The position numbers and the translations under genes were made by a program. Below the pieces are notes generated by a model that saw nothing but the letters and a program-made list of their open reading frames with translations, was not told the DNA's origin and searched no databases. Below, one piece after another: positions 55,912 to 64,000 of a DNA stretch of 64,000 nt. Source of the stretch: an uncultured Microbulbifer sp. (lineage in GTDB: Bacteria > Pseudomonadota > Gammaproteobacteria > Pseudomonadales > Cellvibrionaceae); assembly GCF_947504145.1 (NCBI RefSeq), contig NZ_CANNGQ010000001.1:1-64000 (forward strand), given 5' to 3'. How positions within the stretch are numbered: the first letter of the stretch is position 1; every line of letters starts with the position of its first letter.

Positions 55912-56508
55912 TCAGAACTGAACCTTGGGCGCGGCTTGGAAGGCCTCTGAATCGGCGAACTCGAGTAGTTTTCCGTTATCTCGATGGCCAAAGAAGCCCG
56001 CAAAAAATACTGGCGGGAAGCTCTGGCGGTAGATGTTGTAGGTGGTGACGCCGTCATTGAAAGCCTGCCGCGCAAAGGAGACCTTGTTTTCTGTGGAGGT
56101 CAGCTCTTCCATCACCTGTTGTACGGTCTGATTGGCTTTCAGGTCTGGGTAGGCCTCCATAACCACGTTCAGGCGTCCCAGTGCGTTACTGAGAATCCCT
56201 TCGGCGTTGCCGAGGTCCGCTATGGCGGTGGCAGACCCGGGGTTGCTGGAGGCGGCCTGGAGGCCGGCGAGGGCCGTGTTGCGCGCGCTGATCACCGCTT
56301 CCAGGGTGCCGCGCTCGTGCTTGAGATATGCCTTGGCGGATTCCACCAGGTTGGGGATCAGATCGTAGCGGCGCTTGAGTTGTACCTCGATTTGCGCAAA
56401 CGCGTTTTCATAGCGGTTCTTCAGGGATACCAGCTTGTTGTAGATGCCGATAACGTAAAACACCAGTGCGGCCAGAATCACCAGCCAGACGATGGTTGAA
56501 ACTTCCAT
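55912..56508 (-). CDS. lemA: LemA family protein
   Basis: A 198-residue protein with one N-terminal helix ([19 protein letters not shown]). The LemA coiled bundle has the pattern [25 protein letters not shown], and the C-terminal half contains [21 protein letters not shown]. LemA and M48 peptidases are common partners of unclear role. The gene is cotranscribed with the downstream peptidase. Confidence 0.94.
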   Translation of the reverse strand: MEVSTIVWLVILAALVFYVIGIYNKLVSLKNRYENAFAQIEVQLKRRYDLIPNLVESAKAYLKHERGTLEAVISARNTALAGLQAASSNPGSATAIADLGNAEGILSNALGRLNVVMEAYPDLKANQTVQQVMEELTSTENKVSFARQAFNDGVTTYNIYRQSFPPVFFAGFFGHRDNGKLLEFADSEAFQAAPKVQF

Positions 56509-56636
56509 GGGTGGTTATCTTCCTGTTGTGAAAAGTCAGTCTTATTGGTTCGGATCGGTTTATCCCACGATTGCGTCTGATATTACCATGAGCAATACAA
56601 CGAAAGGTGGATAGTCGGCACACCCACAGGTTGAGG

Positions 56637-56642
56637 TATAAT
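56637..56642 (+). promoter_or_regulatory. Putative -10 element of the thiolase gene
   Basis: TATAAT, 79 bases before the ATG. No convincing -35 hexamer. Confidence 0.4.
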
Positions 56643-56721
56643 CGGCCTCGAAAATTCTACTTATCGCAATACTGGTCATCATTTTGTGGCAGTTGCCGTT
56701 AAATTTGGAGTCATTGACAAC

Positions 56722-57912
56722 ATGAGCGAGCAAATTACAGACCCCGTGGTCATTGTTGGAATATCCCGCACCCCCCTGGGAGCCATGCAGGGCGCGCTGT
56801 CTGGCCTGAGCGCCCCGGAGCTGGGTGCCGTCGCGATTCGCGGCGCACTCGCCGATGCCAGCGTGGCGGCTGCCGATGTGGATGAGGTCCTGATGGGTTG
56901 TGTACTGCCGGCGGGGCTGGGCCAGGCACCTGCGCGCCAGGCATCCCTGGGTGCTGGCATTCCCGAAGGTATACCCACCACCACCGTAAACAAGGTGTGT
57001 GGTTCCGGTATGAAGACCGTGATGATGGCGCGCAACGCCCTACTTGCAGGGGATGCCAAGATCGTGGTCGCTGGCGGTATGGAGAGTATGAGCAATGCGC
57101 CGTACCTGCTGCCCAAGTCCCGTGCAGGCATGCGTCTCGGTCACGGCGAAGTGCTGGACCACATGTTTACCGACGGTCTGGAAAATGCCTACGACGGCCA
57201 GTTGATGGGTAACTTTGCCGAGTGCACCGCAGACAAGTTTGGGTTCACCCGGGAGGCACAGGATGCGTTTGCCCTGGAATCCCTCGCGCGCGCGAACGCG
57301 GCGATTGAGTCCGGTGCGTTCAAGCGGGAGATTTCTCCCGTCACCATCAGCACCCGCAAGGGTGATGTGGAAGTCGCCGTGGACGAGGGGCCGGGCAGTG
57401 CCCGTCCGGACAAAATCCCTGCGCTGCGCCCGGCGTTCCGCAAGGACGGCACCGTAACCGCAGCCAACGCCAGCTCGATTTCCGACGGCGCGGCAGCCCT
57501 GGTGTTGATGCGTGAAAGCGAAGCCAAGGCTCGCGGTGTGCGCATTCTTGCGGTACTGAAAGGGCAGAGCCAGTTCGCCCACGAGCCGGAGTGGTTTACC
57601 ACTGCACCGGTATCGGCTATGGCCAACCTGTTGAAGAAAACCGGCTGGAACGCTGCGGATGTAGACCTGTTTGAAATCAATGAGGCTTTTGCCGTAGTCA
57701 CCATGGCGGGAATGAAGGAGCTGGATCTGCCGCGCGACAAGGTCAATGTGAATGGCGGTGCCTGTGCACTCGGCCATCCACTGGGAGCCAGTGGCGCGCG
57801 GGTGATCGTTACCCTGCTCGCGGCTCTGGAAAATCGCGACCTTAAAAAAGGGGTGGCGAGTCTTTGCATTGGCGGCGGTGAGGCGACGGCGGTCGCGATC
57901 GAGCGGCCGTAA
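56722..57912 (+). CDS. Acetyl-CoA C-acetyltransferase
   Basis: A 396-residue thiolase of the biosynthetic (AtoB/PhaA) type. The acylated Cys is C93 in NKVCGSGMK, with H352 in ALGHPLGASG and the second Cys C382 in LCIGGGEA. It makes or splits acetoacetyl-CoA. Which pathway it serves here is not shown, as there are no neighbouring fatty acid or PHB genes. ATG at 56722 has GGAG 11 bases upstream. Confidence 0.94.
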   Translation: MSEQITDPVVIVGISRTPLGAMQGALSGLSAPELGAVAIRGALADASVAAADVDEVLMGCVLPAGLGQAPARQASLGAGIPEGIPTTTVNKVCGSGMKTVMMARNALLAGDAKIVVAGGMESMSNAPYLLPKSRAGMRLGHGEVLDHMFTDGLENAYDGQLMGNFAECTADKFGFTREAQDAFALESLARANAAIESGAFKREISPVTISTRKGDVEVAVDEGPGSARPDKIPALRPAFRKDGTVTAANASSISDGAAALVLMRESEAKARGVRILAVLKGQSQFAHEPEWFTTAPVSAMANLLKKTGWNAADVDLFEINEAFAVVTMAGMKELDLPRDKVNVNGGACALGHPLGASGARVIVTLLAALENRDLKKGVASLCIGGGEATAVAIERP

Positions 57913-57926
57913 ATGAGCACTTGTTT

Positions 57927-57969
57927 ACACATAAAAAAACGGAGGCAATGCCTCCGTTTTTTTATGTGT
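57927..57969. terminator. Strong bidirectional terminator
   Basis: ACACATAAAAAAACGGAGGC, AAT loop and the exact complement, a 20-bp perfect stem with T runs on both strands between the thiolase and dolP. Confidence 0.95.
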
Positions 57970-57989
57970 ACTCTTTTTTTGCGTCGTGC

Positions 57990-58589
57990 TCAGTCGATAT
58001 ATTCCACCGCTTTCACGACCTTCTGTACCCCGCCGACAGTGCGGGTTTTTTCCGCTGCATTTTCCGCTTCCTGGCGGGTCAGCAGGCCCATCAGGTACAC
58101 CACGCCGTTTTCGGTAACCACCTTGATGCGGCCGCTGTCGATTTCCTTGTCGGTTAGCAGGGCGCTCTTCACTTTGGTAGTCAGCCAGGTATCGCTGGTG
58201 CGGGCCAGCACGGAAGTGGTGCCGCGCACCTGAATCTCGTTGTAAACCTGGCGTACGGAATGCACCTGTTGTGCAGTGCCGCCGGCCAGATTGCGCAGGT
58301 CATTGCTGGATACCTGCCCGGTGAGCAGTACCACCCCATTGAAGCTGACAACATCGATATTGGCTGCTTTCAGGTCCGGGTGGGCTTTGCCGATATTGAC
58401 TTTGGTGATGGTTTCAAGCTGCTGGTCATCAATATAGGTGCCAAAGCTGCGCTCACCGGGATCCGGCTGAATGGGGCCGTCGTGGGTGGCGTCCAGTACC
58501 GTAGCGCACCCGCCGAACAGAGTCAGTGTGCAGGCCGCAAGGGTCAGCTGGAGCGATTTCATAAAGGGTTTACCGCTAGTTATTTGCAT
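57990..58589 (-). CDS. dolP: Outer-membrane lipoprotein DolP (YraP), two BON domains
   Basis: A 199-residue lipoprotein with lipobox LFGGC and two BON domains (about residues 50-120 and 130-199). Each has the alternating strand pattern VVSFNGVVLLTGQV / VVTENGVVYLMGLL. DolP maintains outer-membrane integrity and supports the BAM complex. ATG at 58589 has GAGGA upstream; an internal ATG ten codons later is possible. It is the last gene of the lpoA-yraN-diaA-dolP order. Confidence 0.93.
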   Translation of the reverse strand: MQITSGKPFMKSLQLTLAACTLTLFGGCATVLDATHDGPIQPDPGERSFGTYIDDQQLETITKVNIGKAHPDLKAANIDVVSFNGVVLLTGQVSSNDLRNLAGGTAQQVHSVRQVYNEIQVRGTTSVLARTSDTWLTTKVKSALLTDKEIDSGRIKVVTENGVVYLMGLLTRQEAENAAEKTRTVGGVQKVVKAVEYID

Positions 58590-58592
58590 GGA

Positions 58593-59186
58593 TCAATCCT
58601 CGTATCCGCCAAACAGGCTGCTGTCGATCAGGTCGCACAGGCAGAACAGCGTCAGCAAGTGGACCTGGTGTACCTCTGAAGCGACATGAGAAGGTACGCG
58701 CAGTTCGATATCGTGTACGTCCAGTAGTGCGGTGCAGTCGCCATCGCTTTCTCCTCCGGTGAGCGCAAGCACGCCCATTTCCCGGTCGTGGGCCGCGCGG
58801 ATTGCCTGCACCAGGTTGGAGTCATTGCCATCGGTACTGATGATGACGAGTAAATCTCCCGGCTGGCCCAGGGCGCGGACCTGGCGGGCGTAAGATTCGG
58901 CGCGGCCGTGATTGCGCGCTACGGTGCCGGTAGTAATCGCGTCGCCGTTCAATGCCAGCGCGGGAAGGCCCGGCCGCTCCCGTTCAAAGCCGCCCATCAA
59001 CTGTGCGGAAAAACTTTGCGAGAGGGCGCCGCTCAAGCCATTGCCACAGATCAGGAGTTTGTTTTCGGCCAGCAGTGTATGCACGACCATTTCACTGGCT
59101 TCGGCAATCAACGGTGCCAAAAGTTCACCCGCATTCATCGTCGCTTCAATGCTGTGGTGAAACAGGGTTACAACGCGCTGTTCCAT
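58593..59186 (-). CDS. diaA: DnaA initiator-associating protein DiaA / SIS protein
   Basis: A 197-residue SIS-fold protein of the DiaA/GmhA class, with KLLICGNGLSGALSQSFSAQL and VIISTDGNDSNLVQAIRAA. Position downstream of yraN and lpoA supports DiaA, a regulator of DnaA assembly at oriC, over the heptose isomerase GmhA. That distinction rests on context. Confidence 0.9.
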   Translation of the reverse strand: MEQRVVTLFHHSIEATMNAGELLAPLIAEASEMVVHTLLAENKLLICGNGLSGALSQSFSAQLMGGFERERPGLPALALNGDAITTGTVARNHGRAESYARQVRALGQPGDLLVIISTDGNDSNLVQAIRAAHDREMGVLALTGGESDGDCTALLDVHDIELRVPSHVASEVHQVHLLTLFCLCDLIDSSLFGGYED

Positions 59187-59214
59187 TTATTCGGTGATTT
59201 CCATCTGTGTGAGC

Positions 59215-59613
59215 CTATTGCCCGAAGGCGTTTTTTATCCAGTCGATAATCAGTGATTCGCATTGGTTGCTTTGGTTGCTTCGCTCGATAGTGATGACAT
59301 CAAAGCGGCAGGGGCAATCCATTTTGCGATATTGCAGGTAACCGTTCGCAGTGGCCAGTAATTTGCGTTGTTTGCGGAAGTCTACCGAAACACCGGCGCC
59401 GCCAAAACTGCGATTACTTCGGTAGCGTACCTCGACAAAAACCAGGGTGTTGCCGTCGCGGGCAATCAGGTCTATCTCACCAAAGCGGCCGCGAAAGTTC
59501 CGCTCGACAATTTTCAACCCGGCTTGTATCAGGTGTCGTTCGGCAACCGCTTCCATCCGGTTGCCTATCGTGGTCGTATCCATTTTGTGTCCATACATTT
59601 GGATTGCCGGCAC
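59215..59613 (-). CDS. yraN: YraN family (UPF0102) nuclease-like protein
   Basis: A 132-residue protein with a restriction-endonuclease-like core NFRGRFGEIDLIARDGNTLVFVEVRYR. The predicted catalytic Asp/Glu/Lys-like residues are in EIDLI and VEVR. The family function is unknown. GTG at 59613 and ATG at 59598 are both possible starts. Conserved neighbour of lpoA and diaA. Confidence 0.9.
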   Translation of the reverse strand: MPAIQMYGHKMDTTTIGNRMEAVAERHLIQAGLKIVERNFRGRFGEIDLIARDGNTLVFVEVRYRSNRSFGGAGVSVDFRKQRKLLATANGYLQYRKMDCPCRFDVITIERSNQSNQCESLIIDWIKNAFGQ

Positions 59614-59656
59614 CCCTGATCCCTGGGGCTCCGTGTGCTAAAAATCGTGTGCTGTG

Positions 59657-61573
59657 TCAGTCGATATGTGCGCTGCTGTCATTGGGTACCGTGCCGCTTT
59701 CACTGGTAGTGATGGGGACCGGCGCACCTTTGTCGATCTTTGCCCAGATCTGCTCCCGCACGATACGGCCATCGGCGGTGAGACTCAGAGCCCCGGTGAG
59801 GCCGTAAACCTGTTGTTCGGGAAACTGGCGCAACATTGGTAAGCGCGGATACAGGCGGAAGGCATCGGCACCCAGTGCGTAGAGGCGGGCAAACGCCGGT
59901 GCAGGCGCGGCCTGTTTCACGATGTTCTGTTTGGTCTGATTGTCGTCTTCAAACAACCACGGCAGTGCGGTAAAGCGCACTCCGTTGATATCGCGGTCGC
60001 GCTGGCGATTGATGGTGCCGGCAAAAACCTGGGAAGTGGAAAATACCGGGAGTTCACCGGCGTAGAAGAACGACAGCATGGGTTTGATCTGGCGAGCCTG
60101 TTGCGGTTGCGCCAGAACAAACAGCATATCCACATCACCGCGCCGGCGCGGAGTGAACTTCAGTGGTGAGGCGAGTTTGCTGCGCAGCTCGCGCTCGCGG
60201 TTCTTGCTCTCGGAGATCAGCAGGGCATCACTGATCAACTGTGAGAAATTGCTGTTGTCGCGGTAGTTACGGCTCTCGGTGACACTGCCGCCGAGCTGGT
60301 TCCACTCCTCGGTAAAGGCTTCCAGGCCGCGCTGTCCCCAGCTGGATTCTGGAGCCAGGATCATTGCCTGACGGTGTCCCTGGCGATACGCCTGCTGCGC
60401 AACCTGGCGGGCTTCATCTTCAATGGCGAGGCCGAACTGGACCAGATCCGGTGTCAGGCGCCCCTGGTCGCCCTTGTCGCCGGCATAGTTGAGCGCCAGC
60501 GTGGGCACTGGCAACATTTCGGTGGCCAGTAAATTGGCGACCTTGCTCTTGTCCAGTGGGCCGACGATCGCCTGGGCACCGTTGTTGACCGCAGCCTGGT
60601 AGATTTCTTCAAACGGTTGATCCCGGCCGGTATCGTACACCTGTACTTGCGGGGTGGGTGCGCCTGCATCCAGTGCGCTGTAATAGGCGGCCATGAAACC
60701 GTCGCGAATTGCGCGCCCGGCGCTGCCCAGCGGCCCAGACAGCGGCAATAGCAGCGCGACATTCTGCGCGCGCTGGGACGCCAGCTGTTCCAGCAGTTGC
60801 AGCGCCTGGGGCGGGTGGGATACCGCGGTGTGGCTCGGCCACTGCTGGCGCCAGCGGCTCAGTGCGGACAGTTGCGTGCTGATATCTGCCTGGGTGTCGC
60901 GGCCGAGCAGGGCCAGCTCGTACCAGGCGCGCATCTTCGAGTCGAGGCTCTCCTCGGCGCGCAGGCGCAGCTCTTTGGAGGGCAATTGGGTCAACAGCTG
61001 CCAGAAGCCGTCGTTGTTGGCGGCGATGGCCTCGGCTTCACGGGCGAGCGGGGCGATGCGCTGACGCTCGGCGATGCCGCTGTCGATATCGCCCATCAGG
61101 CTCCACAGGTCAGCGCGCAGATTGCGCAGAGGCAGGGCGGTATCGGCAGGTATCTGAAACCAGGACTGCTCCAGTCGCGGCGCGCTAACCAGGTCCAGGG
61201 CAGTAAAGAATTCGTCGTCTGCGGCCAGTGCGCTGCCGTACACCTGAGCGTACTTGGCGTACTCGGTATCGGTCAGCTGTTCGGCATCGATACTGCTGGC
61301 AGCTTGCCTGACCGTCGCGTTATCGCCCAGAGTGTATAGAATGGCGGCCGCCTGCAGCTGCGCCCGGTCTTTTTCCGGCGATGGCAGCTGGCGCGCGTCA
61401 TTCAGCAGACGGATGGCGCTCTGGCGGTCGGCGGAGGCAACATTGCCCGGATCGGCCGGGATCTGTGCGCCAGGCTGGCTGCTGGGCGTCTGGCACCCGG
61501 CCAGAGCCAGTGTCAGGGTAGCGGCCGCCAGGCCATTGAAAATCAAAGGAATTCGCCGGTACAGGGCGGACAT
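59657..61573 (-). CDS. lpoA: Penicillin-binding protein activator LpoA
   Basis: A 638-residue outer-membrane lipoprotein with lipobox LALAGC. It has an N-terminal TPR-like helical domain (residues about 35-270) and a C-terminal domain resembling periplasmic binding proteins (from VALLLPLSGPLGSAGRAIRDG). LpoA activates PBP1a. ATG at 61573 follows GGAGAAG and begins the signal. It is divergent from rsmI with only 35 bases between start codons. Confidence 0.95.
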   Translation of the reverse strand: MSALYRRIPLIFNGLAAATLTLALAGCQTPSSQPGAQIPADPGNVASADRQSAIRLLNDARQLPSPEKDRAQLQAAAILYTLGDNATVRQAASSIDAEQLTDTEYAKYAQVYGSALAADDEFFTALDLVSAPRLEQSWFQIPADTALPLRNLRADLWSLMGDIDSGIAERQRIAPLAREAEAIAANNDGFWQLLTQLPSKELRLRAEESLDSKMRAWYELALLGRDTQADISTQLSALSRWRQQWPSHTAVSHPPQALQLLEQLASQRAQNVALLLPLSGPLGSAGRAIRDGFMAAYYSALDAGAPTPQVQVYDTGRDQPFEEIYQAAVNNGAQAIVGPLDKSKVANLLATEMLPVPTLALNYAGDKGDQGRLTPDLVQFGLAIEDEARQVAQQAYRQGHRQAMILAPESSWGQRGLEAFTEEWNQLGGSVTESRNYRDNSNFSQLISDALLISESKNRERELRSKLASPLKFTPRRRGDVDMLFVLAQPQQARQIKPMLSFFYAGELPVFSTSQVFAGTINRQRDRDINGVRFTALPWLFEDDNQTKQNIVKQAAPAPAFARLYALGADAFRLYPRLPMLRQFPEQQVYGLTGALSLTADGRIVREQIWAKIDKGAPVPITTSESGTVPNDSSAHID

Positions 61574-61608
61574 ATTCTTCTCCCACAAAACTTATTCTGG
61601 AGTGAACT

Positions 61609-62451
61609 ATGGGGCTGGATACAGCGGTGCTCTATATCGTGGCGACGCCCATTGGCAATTTGGCGGATATGGTACCGCGAGCCATAGAAGTTCTACAATC
61701 GGCGGATCTGGTGGCGGCGGAAGACACCCGTCACAGTCAGAGACTTTTTTCGCACTTTTCCATCGAAACGCCCCTTGTGGCCTATCACGATCACTCGGAT
61801 GACCAGCGGACCACAAAAATTCTGCAGCGACTGGAAGAGGGGCAGACCATCGCCCTCATTTCCGATGCGGGCACTCCGCTAATCTCCGATCCGGGCTACC
61901 GGCTGGTGCGCGAGGCCCGCGAGCGGGGCTTTAAAGTGGTGCCGATCCCCGGTCCCTGTGCCTTTGTGGCGGCCCTGTCGGCGGCTGGGCTGCCCAGTGA
62001 CCGGTTTACCTTCGAGGGTTTTTTGCCGTCCAAATCGCTGGCGAGAGAGAAAGCGCTACAGGCGCTGGGCGGCGAAACGCGCACCATGGTGTTTTACGAG
62101 GCGCCGCACCGGGTGCTGGATACGCTGGAAGCTATGTGCGAGGTATTTGGCGGCGCTCGCGAGGCTGTCATTGCGCGGGAGTTGACCAAGGCGTTTGAGA
62201 CCATTCATCTGCTGCCATTGGCGGAGCTGGTGGAGTGGGTGCGTGCGGATAGCAATCAGCAGCGGGGGGAGATTGCGGTGCTGGTGCGCGGGGCGGCGGA
62301 GGAGAAGTCGTCGGCGCTGGATGCAGAGTCGGAGCGCGTGATGACGCTGCTGCTGGCGGAGCTGCCGCCCAAGCGTGCGGCGGCGTTGGCGGCAGAGATT
62401 ACCGGTGTGAACAAGAAGCTGCTCTACAACTGGTCGCTTTCGCAAAAATAG
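61609..62451 (+). CDS. rsmI: 16S rRNA (cytidine1402-2'-O)-methyltransferase
   Basis: A 280-residue tetrapyrrole-methylase-fold enzyme. The start VLYIVATPIGNLADM, the SAM site SDAGTPLISDPGY and IPGPCAFVAALSAAGLPSD are all diagnostic. It adds the 2'-O-methyl to C1402 in the ribosomal decoding centre. rnpB follows 50 bases on, as in pseudomonads. Confidence 0.97.
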   Translation: MGLDTAVLYIVATPIGNLADMVPRAIEVLQSADLVAAEDTRHSQRLFSHFSIETPLVAYHDHSDDQRTTKILQRLEEGQTIALISDAGTPLISDPGYRLVREARERGFKVVPIPGPCAFVAALSAAGLPSDRFTFEGFLPSKSLAREKALQALGGETRTMVFYEAPHRVLDTLEAMCEVFGGAREAVIARELTKAFETIHLLPLAELVEWVRADSNQQRGEIAVLVRGAAEEKSSALDAESERVMTLLLAELPPKRAAALAAEITGVNKKLLYNWSLSQK

Positions 62452-62465
62452 GTGGCAAAAGTAAG

Positions 62466-62494
62466 TTGCATTACCGGAGGGCGCTCATTACTCT
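62466..62494 (+). promoter_or_regulatory. Promoter of rnpB
   Basis: TTGCAT, a 17-base spacer and TACTCT, ending 7 bases before the RNase P RNA 5' end. Confidence 0.45.
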
Positions 62495-62501
62495 TCGCGC
62501 C

Positions 62502-62851
<350 letters not shown>

Positions 62852-62875
<24 letters not shown>

Positions 62876-62941
62876 TAAATTGGTATTTCTTCAGTGTTTT
62901 CAAAGGGTTAGATCCGACTCTGCCCTTTGGAGACCCTGTTG
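62852..62941 (+). other. Candidate left attachment site at the rnpB 3' end
   Basis: The 3' part of rnpB and the short gap to the integrase start. Tyrosine integrases commonly insert at 3' ends of structural RNA genes and restore the RNA end. The RNA is intact here, as expected. The matching right copy would be outside the window, so this is inferred from position only. Confidence 0.4.
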
Positions 62942-64000
62942 ATGGTACAAAGACTGCTACAAACTTCCTTTCCATATCTTCTTCTACGAAATAAGACCTT
63001 CTACTTCCGTTTCGTTTCACCACGACACGTTCTCGAGCTTCTCCCAAGCGCACCCAGGGAAATCCGACGTAGTCTCAGAACTGATTCCTTGACTCATTCT
63101 GCGTCTTTGGTCGGAACCAAGCTCGGCACGATTGCTGAAATCCGTCGTTCCCGGGACCCTGCTTCGCTAGAAAGGCTATATGGCCGTTTGACAGACTTCG
63201 CGCAGACTTATTCTTGTGACTGGGAGGTGAGCCCCGGGCCGAAGAACATTCCAGCTAAGAGGGCCTCTGTGAGCGCTGACGAGCCTTTCCCCACCCTAAC
63301 TGAGGCATGGGTAGCGTTTAAGGCCTGGAGGCAATGGGGAGAGCGTTTGGCTGTGGATAACGAGCGGATGTTTGAGAGCCTGCGACACTTTCTAGGTGAT
63401 GTGCCGGTTGATCAAGTCACCAAGCAAGGGCTCAAGGCGGCTCTGCAGCAGATTTCCTGGTTACCGGTACGGCACAAAGCTCCGTACAAGGGGCGGTCAC
63501 TGGAGCAGCTGGCTAATGAAGCTGTACCTGAAGAGGATCGGGTGTCTGGTAAGTATGTGAAGGGACATCTGAAGCTAGCTCAGGGGTTGTTCAGCAGCTA
63601 CTTAGTCAACGAGCTCGAGTTGCTCGAGCAATCGCCGACGGCAGGCCTCACCTGGCGCTACGAAAACCGCCGATACGCTAGCCTCGATGACCAGCTGGTT
63701 CAGCAGGCAGTAAGAGCGTCTGCGGAGAAGCCTGAGTGGTTCCGCTGGTTTTTATTAATTGCGATTTACTCCGGAGCGCGAAGATCAGAAATTGCCAATT
63801 TGCTGAGCGAAGATTTTAGAATCGATAGCGGCTCCAGGCGTGAATACTTTTTAATCAAGTCAGGGAAAACGAAAGCGGCTACACGACGTGTACCACTGCA
63901 CAAAATGCTAATTCAGGCTGGATTACTGGAGTGGGTGGCAGAGCAGAAAGGCCAGCTATTCCCTATTGCAGCACGAAACCCCAATCGAGCCACGGACTTG
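62942..64000 (+). CDS. Tyrosine recombinase / phage-type integrase, C-terminus beyond window
   Basis: An open frame of 353 codons running to the window edge. The N-terminus resembles the arm-binding region of phage-type integrases (RNKTFYFRFVSPRHV), then a SAM-like core-binding part (about residues 120-250). The catalytic domain starts with the Arg of the active site, R280, in IYSGARRSEIANL. A basic beta-hairpin (KSGKTKAATRRVPLH) carries the likely catalytic Lys. The final His-x-x-Arg and Tyr are not in the window. GGAG lies 9 bases before ATG. The gene is less GC-rich than its neighbours and lies next to rnpB, so it is probably the mobility gene of an island. Confidence 0.9.
   Translation, partial: MVQRLLQTSFPYLLLRNKTFYFRFVSPRHVLELLPSAPREIRRSLRTDSLTHSASLVGTKLGTIAEIRRSRDPASLERLYGRLTDFAQTYSCDWEVSPGPKNIPAKRASVSADEPFPTLTEAWVAFKAWRQWGERLAVDNERMFESLRHFLGDVPVDQVTKQGLKAALQQISWLPVRHKAPYKGRSLEQLANEAVPEEDRVSGKYVKGHLKLAQGLFSSYLVNELELLEQSPTAGLTWRYENRRYASLDDQLVQQAVRASAEKPEWFRWFLLIAIYSGARRSEIANLLSEDFRIDSGSRREYFLIKSGKTKAATRRVPLHKMLIQAGLLEWVAEQKGQLFPIAARNPNRATDL

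Overview
The window is a piece of a gammaproteobacterial chromosome. GC-rich coding and gene order (rpoN-hpf-ptsN-rapZ-ptsO-mgtE downstream of kdsD-kdsC-lptCAB; ibaG-murA-hisG-hisD-algW; rplM-rpsI-petA-sspAB; diaA-yraN-lpoA-rsmI-rnpB) match the Pseudomonas/Cellvibrionales type. A marine, Microbulbifer-like member of the Cellvibrionales is my best guess. This rests on gene order and protein style, not on a database search. I see no rRNA, tRNA, CRISPR array or intact insertion sequence.

Layout. 1-0.5 kb: AT-rich left edge with the start of an unknown gene leaving the window. 0.5-5.4 kb: ppa, then a glutamine synthetase-like ligase, an aldehyde dehydrogenase and an iron alcohol dehydrogenase, probably a gamma-glutamyl-amine or amino-alcohol catabolic operon. 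5.4-10.7 kb: M20 peptidase, TonB-dependent receptor and membrane-anchored AraC regulator. 10.7-15.0 kb: a TPP-riboswitch-controlled thiamine acquisition operon (TonB receptor, small thiamine-binding-like protein, PnuT-type permease, kinase) containing a large palindromic repeat. 15.1-21.6 kb: accessory metabolism (luciferase-like oxidoreductase, Tat-exported aldo/keto reductase, RpiB-family isomerase, DCC and DoxX proteins, second glutamine synthetase-like ligase). 21.6-30.3 kb: PPi-type phosphofructokinase, mpl, ubiX, a SelT/W/H-like protein, an MMPL exporter, darP and mgtE.

30.4-38.0 kb: the nitrogen-PTS, sigma-54 and LPS-transport block on the minus strand. 38.4-44.1 kb: mlaC, ibaG, murA, hisG, hisD and algW. 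The mlaFED genes normally found between kdsD and mlaC are absent. 44.3-53.8 kb: ATP sulfurylase, zapG and zapE, rplM-rpsI, the bc1 complex genes, sspAB and a Yip1-type membrane protein. Cytochrome b and cytochrome c1 form one continuous 733-residue reading frame. 53.9-62.9 kb: M48 peptidase with LemA, thiolase, dolP-diaA-yraN-lpoA, rsmI and RNase P RNA.

The right edge (62.9-64.0 kb) is a tyrosine integrase starting 67 bp after the 3' end of rnpB, where mraZ and the cell-division cluster would be expected. This is most simply the left end of a genomic island integrated at rnpB. The best leads are the cytochrome b/c1 fusion, the rnpB-borne island, the orphan mlaC, the thiamine operon with its embedded palindrome, and the gamma-glutamylation cluster.
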